Shown piece after piece: positions 1-8,941 of a DNA stretch of 64,000 nucleotides; position 1 is the first letter of the stretch; each line of letters starts with the position of its first letter. The position numbers and the translations under genes are program-made. The notes under the pieces are model-generated. The model had not been told where the DNA came from. It saw only the letters and a program-made list of their open reading frames with translations, and searched no databases. This stretch comes from Ideonella_A sp963843805 (GTDB lineage Bacteria > Pseudomonadota > Gammaproteobacteria > Burkholderiales > Burkholderiaceae_C): assembly GCA_963843805.1 (NCBI GenBank), contig CAWJLY010000001.1, positions 620,001-684,000 of the forward strand. The letters run 5' to 3'.

Positions 1-405
1 TACGAATCGCTGATGGGCGACATGGGCTCATCGGTTTCGGGCGGTCAGAAGCAGCGGATACTGCTCGCTCGTGCGTTGTATCGGAAGCCCAGAATCCTGC
101 TGCTCGATGAGGCGACCAGCCACCTCGACGTCTCGCTCGAGCAGGCGGTCAACCAGTCGGTTCGCGATACTCAGATCACCCGCATCATCGTTGCCCACCG
201 TCCCGAGACCATTCGTTCTGCACAAAGAGTGATCACGCTTCGCGATGGCCGGATCGAAAGCGACGTGCGCAATGATCAAACGGTGAACCAGACCGCCAAC
301 AAAACCGAACTGCTGGAATCAACGACTCCACCGGTTGTCGCCAACGCGGCCTCATCGCCCAGCGACGACGACGGGCTACCCGGCTGGCAGGACACGGCCT
401 GGTAA
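1..405 (+). CDS. ABC exporter, C-terminal ATPase part (5' truncated)
   Basis: This is the last 134 codons of an ABC transporter; the gene begins before the window. The ABC signature VSGGQKQR lies near residue 11, Walker B ILLLDEATSHLD near residue 30, and the H-loop histidine in IIVAHRPETI near residue 65. The sequence style fits exporters that fuse permease and ATPase in one chain, in particular the peptidase-containing bacteriocin/toxin exporter (CvaB/RaxB) group, but the diagnostic N-terminal domains are not visible. After the D-loop the protein has about 50 extra residues that are Asn/Thr-rich and then acidic, probably an unstructured tail. It converges on minE with about 47 bases between. 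The ATPase call is secure; the substrate is unknown. Confidence 0.85.
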   Translation, partial: YESLMGDMGSSVSGGQKQRILLARALYRKPRILLLDEATSHLDVSLEQAVNQSVRDTQITRIIVAHRPETIRSAQRVITLRDGRIESDVRNDQTVNQTANKTELLESTTPPVVANAASSPSDDDGLPGWQDTAW

Positions 406-452
406 GCCTGTCACTGGCCGGAATCGGCTCTTGGCAGGCAACTGGTGCCGGC

Positions 453-719
453 TCAGCGGCTTCCCTGATCGGGCAGTTCGATTTTCACCTCGAGCACTTC
501 CAGATCGTCCTGTCGCTCGACGCTGACCTTGATGTCGTTGGCACTGATCGATACATATTTCGAGATCACCGCCACCAGTTCGCGCTGCAGCGCTGGCAGA
601 TAGTCGGGCTGGCCGGCCCGGTTTCCGCTGCGCTCGTGAGCGAGGATGATCTGCAGCCTTTCCTTGGCGACACTGGCCGACTTCTTCTTTTCACCGAGCA
701 GGAATGAGAACAGAGACAT
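453..719 (-). CDS. minE: Cell division topological specificity factor MinE
   Basis: MinE stimulates MinD ATPase at the membrane and drives pole-to-pole oscillation so that MinC blocks FtsZ only away from mid-cell. The 88-residue product has the typical N-terminal amphipathic region (MSLFSFLLGEKKKSASVAKE) followed by the MinD-contact helix RLQIILAHER and the C-terminal topological-specificity domain. I chose the ATG at 719, not the upstream ATG at 734, because the family starts with MSLxxFLxG and because 734 would overlap the end of minD. The start lies 4 bases after the minD stop, with GGGAG upstream overlapping that stop, so the two are translationally coupled. It is the last gene of minC-minD-minE. 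Confidence 0.95.
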   Translation of the reverse strand: MSLFSFLLGEKKKSASVAKERLQIILAHERSGNRAGQPDYLPALQRELVAVISKYVSISANDIKVSVERQDDLEVLEVKIELPDQGSR

Positions 720-723
720 CAGC

Positions 724-1539
724 TCATCTCCCACCGAACATGCGCTTGAAGAATCCGGCCTTCACCGGGTCGGTGAAGCGCATCGGCTTTTCTTCGCCGA
801 GAAATCGCGCAATCACGTCCTTGTAGGCCTCGGACACATCGGTGCCTTCGTTGTGAATCGCCGGTACACCGTGATTGGATGCCTGCAACACCGTCTCCGA
901 CTCGGGGATCACGCCAATCAGCGGAATGCGCAGGATCTCCTGGATATCGCCCAGCGACAACATGTGGCCGTCTTCGACACGGCCCGGGTTGTAGCGGGTG
1001 ATCAGCAGGTGTTCCTTGACCGGTTCTTCGCGGTTGATCGCACGGCGCGTCTTCGAGGCCAGCATGCCGAGGATGCGGTCGGAATCGCGAACGCTCGACA
1101 CTTCGGGGTTGGTCACCACCAACGCCTCGTCGGCGAAATGCATGGCCAGCAAGGCACCCGATTCGATGCCGGCCGGGGAATCGCAGATGATGTATTCAAA
1201 ACCCATCTCGCCCAGATCGGCGAGGATCTTCTCGATGCCATCTTTGGTCAGCGCGTCCTTGTCACGCGTCTGTGAGGCCGGCAACACATACAACTTGTCG
1301 ACCTGCTTGTCCTTGATCAGGGTCTGATTCAGGTTGGCTTCGCCGTTGATCACGTTGATCAGGTCGTAGACAACGCGTCGCTCGCAACCCATGATCAGGT
1401 CGAGGTTGCGCAGGCCGACGTCGAAGTCGATCACTGCGGTCTTCAATCCGCGAAGCGCCAGACCTGAGGCAAAGCTGGCACTGGTGGTGGTCTTGCCGAC
1501 CCCGCCTTTGCCTGAAGTCACGACGATGATTCGGGCCAT
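724..1539 (-). CDS. minD: Septum site-determining ATPase MinD
   Basis: MinD is the membrane-binding ATPase of the Min system; it recruits MinC and is released by MinE. The 271-residue chain starts MARIIVVTSGKGGVGKTTTS, which contains the deviant Walker A lysine motif of the ParA/MinD superfamily. The C-terminus FKRMFGGR is the amphipathic membrane-targeting helix typical of MinD. I placed the start at 1539: an AAAAGGAA ribosome binding site lies just upstream, and the 19 extra codons up to 1596 are not MinD-like. About 105 bases separate it from minC, which contain no gene. Confidence 0.97.
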   Translation of the reverse strand: MARIIVVTSGKGGVGKTTTSASFASGLALRGLKTAVIDFDVGLRNLDLIMGCERRVVYDLINVINGEANLNQTLIKDKQVDKLYVLPASQTRDKDALTKDGIEKILADLGEMGFEYIICDSPAGIESGALLAMHFADEALVVTNPEVSSVRDSDRILGMLASKTRRAINREEPVKEHLLITRYNPGRVEDGHMLSLGDIQEILRIPLIGVIPESETVLQASNHGVPAIHNEGTDVSEAYKDVIARFLGEEKPMRFTDPVKAGFFKRMFGGR

Positions 1540-1645
1540 CTGGAAAATTCCTTTTGATTTGTATTTCAGTTCGAGCCGGCAAGCCGCGCTGTTCACCGCC
1601 GAGCGGCGCGCATGACGTGTGGCAGATGGCGGGTCGGCGACGTGC

Positions 1646-2416
1646 TCACGGCTTCAAGGACTCGATCACCAGTTTGTCGTCGCGCAGCAGCACTTGCGCT
1701 GCCTTGCCACGGACCTCGTCGGGCAACGGGTTCTCCGCGGTGCGATAGACGCCGGCGATGGATATCAATTCGGCCTCCAGGCAGCTGGCATAGATGCGTG
1801 CCTCGGTATTGCCGCGCGCCCCCGCAATCGCCTTGCCACGCAACGGTGCGTAAACATGAATGCTGCCATCGGCGATCAATTCGGCACCGAAGTTGACCAT
1901 CGCCAGCACGACCAGATCGCCGCCTTTTGCATAAACCTGCTGGCCCGAACGCAAGGGCTTGTCGACGATGATTGCAGGAACCGGCGTCGGCACCTCCCTG
2001 ATCACCTCCTTGACGACTTCTTTCAATTCGACGTTCTGCTTGCGTGCCGACGCGCTGCTGCGGGCCGATTCAGTCGCCACCACGTCTTCAGCCGCTTCGG
2101 CAAGGCCGGCTTCGAGCGCTGCCGCGTGTTGATCAGCACTGCCGCCCCTTACCGCGACCGGGTTCATCCGGTAACCGCGCATGATGTCGACGAGCGCCGC
2201 GAAGTCGATCACCGGCTGCTCCAGGTCGCGCACGGCGGACAACTCGACCAACACGGGGTCGTGACTGAAAAACTGCGGGGTATCGCCCAGGCGGCTCTGC
2301 AACTCGCCGCGCAACTCATCGAGGTCGGCGGTTTTCAGCACCAGCGCCACCAGCGGCAGGCTTGCACTTTTCAGGTCGAAGATCGGCGGGGCACTCCCCT
2401 TCGGGGCAAGGGCCAT
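1646..2416 (-). CDS. minC: Septum site-determining protein MinC
   Basis: MinC inhibits FtsZ polymerisation when brought to the membrane by MinD. The 256-residue protein has the N-terminal FtsZ-inhibitory domain (residues about 10-105), a linker rich in Ala, Ser and Glu followed by a valine/glutamate stretch (about 105-150), and the C-terminal beta-helical dimerisation domain recognised by RSGQQVYAKGGDLVVL and GARGNTEARIYAS (about 155-250). It is first of the min operon. No strong ribosome binding site is evident upstream of the ATG. The length is normal for betaproteobacterial MinC. Confidence 0.95.
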   Translation of the reverse strand: MALAPKGSAPPIFDLKSASLPLVALVLKTADLDELRGELQSRLGDTPQFFSHDPVLVELSAVRDLEQPVIDFAALVDIMRGYRMNPVAVRGGSADQHAAALEAGLAEAAEDVVATESARSSASARKQNVELKEVVKEVIREVPTPVPAIIVDKPLRSGQQVYAKGGDLVVLAMVNFGAELIADGSIHVYAPLRGKAIAGARGNTEARIYASCLEAELISIAGVYRTAENPLPDEVRGKAAQVLLRDDKLVIESLKP

Positions 2417-2483
2417 GGAGCGAAAAAGCGGTGAAAAGAAGGATTCTACGTGGCCGCTTTCAAGCGTTGACCCGCAGCGTCCC

Positions 2484-2915
2484 TCAGTTGATCACTTCGA
2501 CCAGCTCAACCTCGAAATTCAGCGTCGATCCCGGCGGGATCAGGCCATCACCGACATTCTTGTCGCCATAGGCAATCGCGGGCGGGCAGGTCAGCTTGGC
2601 CTTGCCGCCGGGTTTCATTTTCTGCACCCCTTCGGTCCAGCACGGGATCACCCGATTCAGCGGAAACTCGGCCGGCTGGCCGCGTTTGTAGGAACTGTCG
2701 AACTCCTTGCCGTTCGCCAGCGTGCCACGGTAATGCACCTTGACCCGGTCGGTGGCTTTCGGGGTGGCACCAGTGCCTTCCTTCAGGCTTTCATAGATCA
2801 ATCCGGTGGCCGAAGTAACAGGCGCAGCCTGCGCTGCAGTCGCCATCCAGAACCCCGCCAACATCAGGCAAGCGGCAAGCGGCGACCTGGAAACAACAAG
2901 AATCGAATTTTTCAT
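2484..2915 (-). CDS. Secreted FKBP-type peptidyl-prolyl isomerase
   Basis: Peptidyl-prolyl cis-trans isomerase expected to act in the periplasm on folding proteins. Residues 1-30 form a Sec signal peptide (basic start, hydrophobic core, TAAQA cleavage region). The rest is one FKBP domain with VKVHYRGTLANGKEFDSSY, the VIPCWTEGVQKMKPGGKAKL core and the PPGSTLNFEVEL end strand. A tryptophan in the pocket (CWTEGVQ) matches the usual active-site aromatic. At 143 residues it is the short secreted kind without the FkpA dimerisation arm. It is transcribed divergently from the gene at 3029, with about 110 bases between them. Confidence 0.9.
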   Translation of the reverse strand: MKNSILVVSRSPLAACLMLAGFWMATAAQAAPVTSATGLIYESLKEGTGATPKATDRVKVHYRGTLANGKEFDSSYKRGQPAEFPLNRVIPCWTEGVQKMKPGGKAKLTCPPAIAYGDKNVGDGLIPPGSTLNFEVELVEVIN

Positions 2916-3028
2916 GAATGAATTGGTTCAGCGATGACAAGGGACGCGATCATGACCGATCGCCATTGGCGTGCCAAGCCGACCGGCCTTTGGTAGAGTG
3001 CCGGCTCATTGGTGAACCATGCACAGGA

Positions 3029-3640
3029 GTGCAAATCAAGCCCGAATCTGAGCCTCAGATCGCGACGCCTGCATCGAAGACGATGCCGCAAGCGGCACCC
3101 GACTCGATCTTCAACCTGGCGATCGAGCAGGAATATATCGCCCGCGCGATGCGCAAGGGTGCGGCAGCGCAACACGATGCGGCCTTGCCGAATCAGGTCT
3201 TGCAAAGTTATTGCGATTCGCTGACTTCACTGGCACCGCGTATTGCGCTGGCGTGGATCTGGTTCGGCGAACCCGGCTCGCAACTGGTCAGCCCGCAGAT
3301 CTTTTCAGGGCGCGCTTCCAGCTACGCCCGCGATCTGCGGATCGAGCGCAACTGGCTGACTGCGAAGGGCCCGGTTTTTCGCGCCATCGACGGGCGCCGG
3401 TCGGAGATTTTCAGCATCTCGCCGCTGTCGATCTGGAAGCCGTGGCGCACGGTGGCCCGCCAACACGGCATCTGCAGCGTGATCGCGCTGCAACTCGCGG
3501 CCAGCGCCGACCCACGGCGTGGCTTGCTGGTCTTGTATTCGGATACCGAGCAGTATTTCGACTTTCTCGGCGACCAGGTGTTTCGTTCGATGGCCGACCT
3601 GTTCAGCGTTGTGCTGTCCCGAGAAAGCCGCCAGCCCTGA
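3029..3640 (+). CDS. GAF-like domain protein of unknown role
   Basis: I do not recognise a named family. The product is about 203 residues, with an N-terminal Pro/Ala/Glu-rich stretch and then a single domain (about residues 40-200) whose alternating strands and pattern (ALAWIWFGE, GPVFRAIDGR, GLLVLYSDTEQYFDFLGDQV, then a final helix) look like a GAF sensor fold. No effector domain is attached and there is no signal peptide. The start is uncertain: the open frame reaches 2918, but that part overlaps the divergent promoter region. The GTG at 3029 and the ATG at 3083 are both possible; neither has an ideally spaced ribosome binding site. It is followed convergently by the GST gene. Confidence 0.6.
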   Translation: MQIKPESEPQIATPASKTMPQAAPDSIFNLAIEQEYIARAMRKGAAAQHDAALPNQVLQSYCDSLTSLAPRIALAWIWFGEPGSQLVSPQIFSGRASSYARDLRIERNWLTAKGPVFRAIDGRRSEIFSISPLSIWKPWRTVARQHGICSVIALQLAASADPRRGLLVLYSDTEQYFDFLGDQVFRSMADLFSVVLSRESRQP

Positions 3641-3666
3641 GGCGTGCGCGGGGCAGCCAGCGACGC

Positions 3667-4281
3667 TCAAGACGGCGGGCGGGTATCGATGAAACTCTGG
3701 CGGGCAAACAGCTTGGTCGTCAGCTTGGCCAGATTGGCATGGTCGGCACGCCAGTCGATCTGCGGATAGCGGAAATCGAGATAACCGAGCGCACAGCCGA
3801 CCGCAATATCGGCCAGCGACATGTGGATGCCGGTGCACCACGGCTTGGCCGCCAGGCCGCGCGACATCGCTGCGACGGCTGAATCAACCCGGCTCATCTG
3901 GCGGTCGATCCAGGCCTGGCTGCGCTGCCCATCCTGACGCCCGCTCCAGGTCTGTTCAAGCCGGGCAAGAATGGCGGCATCGAGCACACCATCGGCAAGG
4001 GCCTCCCAGGTGCGCACCTCGGCTCGTTCACGGCCCCGCTCCGGCATCAATTTGCCCACCGGCGACAAGGTGTCGATATATTCAACGATTACCCGCGAGT
4101 CGAATACCGCATCGCTGCCCTCCATCACCAGACACGGCACCTTGCCCAGCGGATTCGAATCGAGCACGGCATCACTGGCCCAGACATCCTCGAGCACCAA
4201 TTCGAAGTCGAGTTTTTTTTCGGCCATCACGATGCGCACCTTGCGCACATAAGGGCTGGTGAGCGAACCGATCAGTTTCAT
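3667..4281 (-). CDS. Glutathione S-transferase family protein
   Basis: A 204-residue cytosolic GST-fold protein. The N-terminal thioredoxin-like half starts MKLIGSLTSPYVRKVRIVMA, in which the SPYVRK loop carries the glutathione-activating position. The cis-proline motif NPLGKVPCLV and the glutathione-binding DSRVIVEYID follow, then an all-helical C-terminal half with SLADIAVGCALGYLDFRYP. This is the YibF-like layout common in proteobacteria; the physiological substrate is unknown. It converges on the upstream GAF-like gene and lies just downstream of the codA-like gene on the same strand (gap about 50 bases). Confidence 0.88.
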   Translation of the reverse strand: MKLIGSLTSPYVRKVRIVMAEKKLDFELVLEDVWASDAVLDSNPLGKVPCLVMEGSDAVFDSRVIVEYIDTLSPVGKLMPERGRERAEVRTWEALADGVLDAAILARLEQTWSGRQDGQRSQAWIDRQMSRVDSAVAAMSRGLAAKPWCTGIHMSLADIAVGCALGYLDFRYPQIDWRADHANLAKLTTKLFARQSFIDTRPPS

Positions 4282-4332
4282 GGGGTTGGCCCGAATTCCA
4301 GTTCGGTGGATTCTACGAGTGGTGACGCGGCC

Positions 4333-5613
4333 TCAGCGCGACAGTGTCCAGTCGACACCAGCCGGACGTCCGGACAGCAGCAGGGCGGCTGCGGCGGGCG
4401 GCGTGCGAGCCACCATCTGCCCGCGCCGCATCACCCATAACCGGGTCGACCGCAGCCGGATCGCTTCGATCACGTCGCGGGCCTGCAGCAACACCAGATC
4501 CGCCGGCGCACCCGGGACCACCTGCTGATCGTGCAAACCCATCACCGACGCCGCCTGGCGGGTCACCGCGTCGAAACAACGCGCCATGGCGGCCTGCGAG
4601 CTCATCTGCGCGACGTGCAGCCCCATTTGCGCGACTTCGAGCATGTCGGCGCTGCCCAACGGATACCACGGGTCCATCACGCAATCGTGACCGAAGGCGA
4701 CATTGACGCCGGCGGCCATCAACTCGGGAACACGCGTCATGCCACGGCGTTTCGGATAACTGTCGTGGCGGCCCTGCAGCATGATGTTGATCAACGGGTT
4801 GGCCACCACGTGCACGCCTGCCTCGGCGATCAGCGGCAGCAGCTTGGAAACATAGTAGTTGTCCATGCTGTGCATCGATGTGACATGGGATGCGGTGACG
4901 CGGCCCTGCAGGCCGAGCCGCTGGGTCTCGAAGGACAGGGTCTCGATGTGCCGCGACAGCGGATCGTCGGTCTCGTCGCAATGCATGTCGACGCGAAGCC
5001 CGCGCTCGGCCGCCAGTTCGCAGAGCAGCCGCACCGACTCGGCACCGTCGGCCATTGTTCGTTCGAAATGCGGGATGCCGCCAACCACATCGACACCCAT
5101 GTCGAGCGCACGCTTCAAGTTGGCCATCGCACCGGGCGAACGCAGCAGCCCATCCTGCGGAAACGCAACCAGCTGCAGATCGAGATACGGCGCCACCCGA
5201 TCACGCACATGCAGCAAGGCCTCGACCGCAAGCAGGCGGTCGTCGCAGATATCGACGTGGCTGCGAATGGCCAGCAACCCCTTCGCCACCGCCCAGTCGC
5301 AATAAGTCATTGCCCGCTCGACCAGCGCCTGCTGGGTCAAAAGCGGTTTCAATTCGCCCCACAGACGGATGCCTTCGAGCAGGGTACCGCTGCCGTTGAC
5401 CCGCGGCAGCCCATGGCTGAGTGTGGCATCCATGTGGAAATGCGCATCGACGAACGGCGTCGACAGCAGCCAGCCTTCGGCGTCGATCGGCTCGGCATCC
5501 GGCGGTAATGCCAGCGACGGCCCGACGTCGACGATCCGGTCGTCGGCAATGGCCACATCCTGAGCTCGCCGACCATCGACCAGGCTGGCATTGCGGATCA
5601 ACAGGCGACGCAT
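4333..5613 (-). CDS. codA: Cytosine deaminase-like amidohydrolase
   Basis: A 426-residue amidohydrolase that closely follows E. coli CodA along its length, so the predicted reaction is cytosine to uracil plus ammonia (pyrimidine salvage). Metal and catalytic motifs are visible in order: HFHMDA (about residue 57), SHVDICDD, PHFERT, the catalytic MHCDETDDPLSR (about residue 210), ASHVTSMHS, and GHDCVMDPWYPLGSADML (about residue 305). The QGRHDSYPKRRGMTRV segment is also CodA-like. Related enzymes act on isoguanine, creatinine or triazines, so the substrate is likely but not proven. No cytosine permease gene is adjacent. Confidence 0.85.
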   Translation of the reverse strand: MRRLLIRNASLVDGRRAQDVAIADDRIVDVGPSLALPPDAEPIDAEGWLLSTPFVDAHFHMDATLSHGLPRVNGSGTLLEGIRLWGELKPLLTQQALVERAMTYCDWAVAKGLLAIRSHVDICDDRLLAVEALLHVRDRVAPYLDLQLVAFPQDGLLRSPGAMANLKRALDMGVDVVGGIPHFERTMADGAESVRLLCELAAERGLRVDMHCDETDDPLSRHIETLSFETQRLGLQGRVTASHVTSMHSMDNYYVSKLLPLIAEAGVHVVANPLINIMLQGRHDSYPKRRGMTRVPELMAAGVNVAFGHDCVMDPWYPLGSADMLEVAQMGLHVAQMSSQAAMARCFDAVTRQAASVMGLHDQQVVPGAPADLVLLQARDVIEAIRLRSTRLWVMRRGQMVARTPPAAAALLLSGRPAGVDWTLSR

Positions 5614-5680
5614 GGCCCACTTCCTATGCGAGAACGCCTTGAAGCGCGATGCAGGCAGTCACGAAACACCAGCCGCACCC

Positions 5681-8272
5681 TCACCCTGCAGCCGCCTTGC
5701 GCGGTGGGGCCTTCTTGCCCGCCGGCCGGGCCGCTCGCGGCTCGAACTCGAAGCTGACCTTGCCCTCTTTCTTGTCGTAGGCGAGAAATGCCTTGAACTT
5801 GCGCCGCGTCTTGTTGGACACAAAATTTTCCAGCAGATCGGTCTTGCCGGTGGTCAGCAACTTGTGCATCTGCTCACGCGCCACCGGTTGCTGCAGGATG
5901 ATCTTGCCGCTCTTGAAATCGCAGGTGGCGTTTGGCCCGGTCGATTTTTCGCAGACATAGCTGCTGCCATGCTCGTAGACATGACCCTGGCATTTCGGAC
6001 ACGCGCCGATGTTCTCCTGGCCTGAAAAATCGACTTCCTCGCCGGCCTCGGCAGCCTTTGCCTCTTCACCGAAATCGAACTCGAGCTTCCAGTTCTTGAG
6101 CTCGTCGTCGTAGGCGAGCTTCAACTCGGCGGTGAACGGCCAGCCGGCTTTCGAGCGAAACCCTTCGAGCGGGCCGATTTTCTTGTCGGCCAACAGCCGT
6201 TCAGCCTCCGGCAATTCGAAGCTGCGGCTGCCTGGAATCTTGCTGATCGAAAAACCGCAGCCTTCACTGTTTCCCTGCACGCCACAGCAGGTGAAACGAC
6301 GATAATTTTCCTTCACGACCCCGCCGCAGTTCGGACATGGTGTTGCCAGCGTCGCGTAGTCACCCGGGATGGTGTCGCGGTCGTATTCCTTCGCCTTGGC
6401 GACCACCCGCTCGGTCATGGCGGCGATCTCGGCCATGAACTTGGCGCGGCTGAGTTTGCCTTTTTCCATCTCGGCCAACTGATACTCCCAGTTGCCGGTC
6501 AACTCGGGTTTGGTCAGTTCCTCGACCTGCAGACCGCGCAGCAGCGTCATCAGCTGAAAGGCCTTGGCGGTCGGCACCAGTTCGCGGCCTTCGCGCAGCA
6601 TGTATTTCTCGAAGATCAGGCCTTCGATGGTCTGTGCCCGCGTCGCCGGCGTTCCCAGGCCCTTCTCGGCCATGGCCTCGCGCAACTCGTCATCGTCGAT
6701 CAGCTTGCCGGCGCCTTCCATGGCCGACAACAAGGTTGCTTCGCTATAGCGCGCTGGTGGCTTGGTCTTCAGCGCGTTGACGTCGACCTGTCCGGTCTGC
6801 ACCGTCTCGCCGGCCCGCACCGCAACCAGAGTCGAATCGTCCTGTTCGACATCGCGGCCGTAGACCGCCAGCCAGCCGGGCTTGACCATCACCTTGCCAT
6901 TGGTCTGGAAGCGGTATTCGCGTCCGGCCGTCATAACCGTCGAAATGCGGGTGGTGACGAGAAATTCGGCGGGCGGGAAAAACACCGCAATGAAACGCTT
7001 GACGACCATGTCGTACAGCTTGGCCTCGATCTCGCTGAGGCTTTTCGGCGCTTGCAGCGTCGGGATGATCGCAAAGTGGTCCGATACCTTGGCGTTGTCG
7101 AAGATCTTCTTGTTCGGCTTGACGTAGCCATCCTTGATCGCCTTGCCGGCATGCGTCGCCAGCCCGCGTAGTGGCCCCGGCAAGTCCTCGGCGGCGATCA
7201 TTGCCATCGTTTCCTTGACGACGGCAACATAGTCTTCCGGCAGATGGCGGCTGTCGGTCCGCGGGTAGGTCAGTACCTTGTGCTTTTCGTACAGCGCCTG
7301 CGCCAGGCTGAGTGTGGTCTTGGCCGAAAATCCGAAGCGTGAGTTGGCTTCGCGTTGCAGCGTCGTGAGGTCATACAGCGCCGGCGAGTTCTGCGAGCTG
7401 GGTTTGGACTCCTCGCTGACGCTGGCCGGCTGGCCACGCACCGCCGCGCCAATCGCCTGAGCATCGGCCTCGTTCCAGATGCGGTCGGCGCGTTGTTCGG
7501 CATCGTCGACATTTTTCTTCCACGCCGGGTCGAACCATTTGCCTTCGTAGACGCCCGCTTCGGCGGCAAAACCGGCCTTGATTTCCCAGTAATCACGCGC
7601 AACATGTTTGCGAATTTTTTCTTCGCGCTCGACCACGATCGACAGCGTGGGGGTCTGCACGCGGCCGACGGTGGTCAGGAAAAAGCCGCCGTCGCGTGAA
7701 TTGAACGCCGTCATGGCGCGCGTCCCGTTGATGCCGACCAGCCAGTCGGCCTCGCTGCGGCTGCGCGCTGCATCCGACAGGCCTTGCAGATCCTGGTCGC
7801 TGCGCAACTGGTCGAATCCGTCGCGGATCGCCTGCGGCGTCATGCTCTGCAACCACAAGCGACGAATCGGCTTGTCGATGCTTTTTTTGCCGCTGCCTGC
7901 ATATTGCACGATCAAGCGGAAGATCAGCTCACCCTCGCGCCCGGCGTCGCAGGCGTTGATGAGCTGCGACACATCCTTGCGCTTGACCAGTCTGACGACC
8001 GCATTCAAGCGTGTCTTGGCCTTTTCGATCGGTGCCAGATCGAAATGCGGGGGAATCACCGGCAGGTGAGCAAAACTCCACTTGCCCCGTTTGACGTCAA
8101 ACTCCTCGGGCGCCTTGATCTCGACCAGATGACCGACCGCGCTGGTCACCAGATGAGTTTCGTTCTCGAAAAAATCATCGTGCTTCTCGAACTTGCCGAC
8201 CTGCGGCGTCAGGGCGCGCACGATGTCCTGAGCCACGCTGGGCTTTTCCGCAATGATCAGTGTCTTGCTCAT
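5681..8272 (-). CDS. topB: DNA topoisomerase III
   Basis: Type IA topoisomerase (863 residues) that decatenates and relaxes DNA through a tyrosine-DNA intermediate. The N-terminal Toprim domain starts MSKTLIIAEKPSVAQDIVRA and carries DAGREGELIF. The gate region has GRVQTPTLSIV, and the active-site tyrosine is in LTYPRTDSRHL. The C-terminus holds two cysteine clusters (CPNCGG with a following CC, and CPKCQG with a following C), then a Lys/Arg/Pro-rich tail ending PAGKKAPPRKAAAG. I chose the ATG at 8272 because the family begins MSKTLIIAEKPSVA; the 19 codons upstream to 8329 are not conserved. It is divergent from the SET-domain gene. Confidence 0.95.
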   Translation of the reverse strand: MSKTLIIAEKPSVAQDIVRALTPQVGKFEKHDDFFENETHLVTSAVGHLVEIKAPEEFDVKRGKWSFAHLPVIPPHFDLAPIEKAKTRLNAVVRLVKRKDVSQLINACDAGREGELIFRLIVQYAGSGKKSIDKPIRRLWLQSMTPQAIRDGFDQLRSDQDLQGLSDAARSRSEADWLVGINGTRAMTAFNSRDGGFFLTTVGRVQTPTLSIVVEREEKIRKHVARDYWEIKAGFAAEAGVYEGKWFDPAWKKNVDDAEQRADRIWNEADAQAIGAAVRGQPASVSEESKPSSQNSPALYDLTTLQREANSRFGFSAKTTLSLAQALYEKHKVLTYPRTDSRHLPEDYVAVVKETMAMIAAEDLPGPLRGLATHAGKAIKDGYVKPNKKIFDNAKVSDHFAIIPTLQAPKSLSEIEAKLYDMVVKRFIAVFFPPAEFLVTTRISTVMTAGREYRFQTNGKVMVKPGWLAVYGRDVEQDDSTLVAVRAGETVQTGQVDVNALKTKPPARYSEATLLSAMEGAGKLIDDDELREAMAEKGLGTPATRAQTIEGLIFEKYMLREGRELVPTAKAFQLMTLLRGLQVEELTKPELTGNWEYQLAEMEKGKLSRAKFMAEIAAMTERVVAKAKEYDRDTIPGDYATLATPCPNCGGVVKENYRRFTCCGVQGNSEGCGFSISKIPGSRSFELPEAERLLADKKIGPLEGFRSKAGWPFTAELKLAYDDELKNWKLEFDFGEEAKAAEAGEEVDFSGQENIGACPKCQGHVYEHGSSYVCEKSTGPNATCDFKSGKIILQQPVAREQMHKLLTTGKTDLLENFVSNKTRRKFKAFLAYDKKEGKVSFEFEPRAARPAGKKAPPRKAAAG

Positions 8273-8410
8273 GTTCGATTTTTTGCCATTTGTTCGTGCA
8301 GCCCGCCATCCCGAATGCCGGGCAATCACGCAGACGATACAGGTTCATACAATCCGGCTCTTGCGCGGCCCTCGCGCGCACGCACCTGCATGCGCGCGCC
8401 CACCATTTCA

Positions 8411-8941
8411 ATGTACCCAAAGATCACGATGAAGCAAGCGGCGGCCCGCAAGCGGGCAAACGGCAGTCCGAAGCGGCGCATCCAGATGCGTCGCAGTGCA
8501 GTCCATGGCAAGGGTGTCTATGCCCTGGCGCCGATCGAGCCCGACGAGCAGATCCTCGAATACATCGGCGAAACCATCAGCTGGCCCGAAGCCTTGCGGC
8601 GCCATCCGCATGATCCGAAGCAACCCGACCACACCTTCTATTTCCACATCGACGACGATCACGTGATCGACGGTGGCGTCGGCGGCAACATTGCACGCTG
8701 GATCAACCATGGTTGCGATCCGAACTGCGAAACCGAAGTCGTCGACGGCCGGGTTTTCGTGAAGGCGTTGCGACCGATCGCCGAAGGCGAAGAACTCTTC
8801 TACGACTACGGGCTGATCATCGACGAGCCTTACACGCCGGCGTTGAAGAAGCAGTTTCTCTGCCTCTGCGGTGCCGAGACATGTCGCGGCACCATGCTGG
8901 CCCCGAAAAAGCGGCGCCGCGCCGCACGGCGCAATGGCTGA
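8411..8941 (+). CDS. SET-domain protein, putative lysine methyltransferase
   Basis: A 176-residue protein consisting of little more than one SET domain, a fold that transfers methyl groups from SAM to protein lysines. Visible motifs: HGKGVYALAPIEPDEQILEY at the start of the domain, NIARWINHGCDPNCE (the pseudoknot NHxCxPN core) and EELFYDYG, then a post-SET cysteine cluster CLCGAETCRGT. The N- and C-terminal ends are very basic (QMRR near the start, KKRRRAARRNG at the end). The ATG at 8411 or 8429 may be the true start; neither has a clear ribosome binding site. The stop overlaps the birA start by 8 bases, so the two are cotranscribed. Bacterial SET proteins of this size are known but their substrates are mostly undefined. 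Confidence 0.85.
   Translation: MYPKITMKQAAARKRANGSPKRRIQMRRSAVHGKGVYALAPIEPDEQILEYIGETISWPEALRRHPHDPKQPDHTFYFHIDDDHVIDGGVGGNIARWINHGCDPNCETEVVDGRVFVKALRPIAEGEELFYDYGLIIDEPYTPALKKQFLCLCGAETCRGTMLAPKKRRRAARRNG

Noticed and set aside
1619..2434. 271-codon plus-strand frame across minC
   Set aside because: It mirrors minC on the opposite strand and has a composition typical of antisense frames in GC-rich genes.
4531..5508. 325-codon plus-strand frame across the cytosine deaminase gene
   Set aside because: Antisense shadow; the minus strand has all the metal-binding motifs of CodA.
7784..8410. Upstream extension of the SET-domain gene by about 209 codons
   Set aside because: This part lies antisense to the N-terminal Toprim region of topB and has no recognisable domain; the SET protein fits a start at 8411 or 8429.
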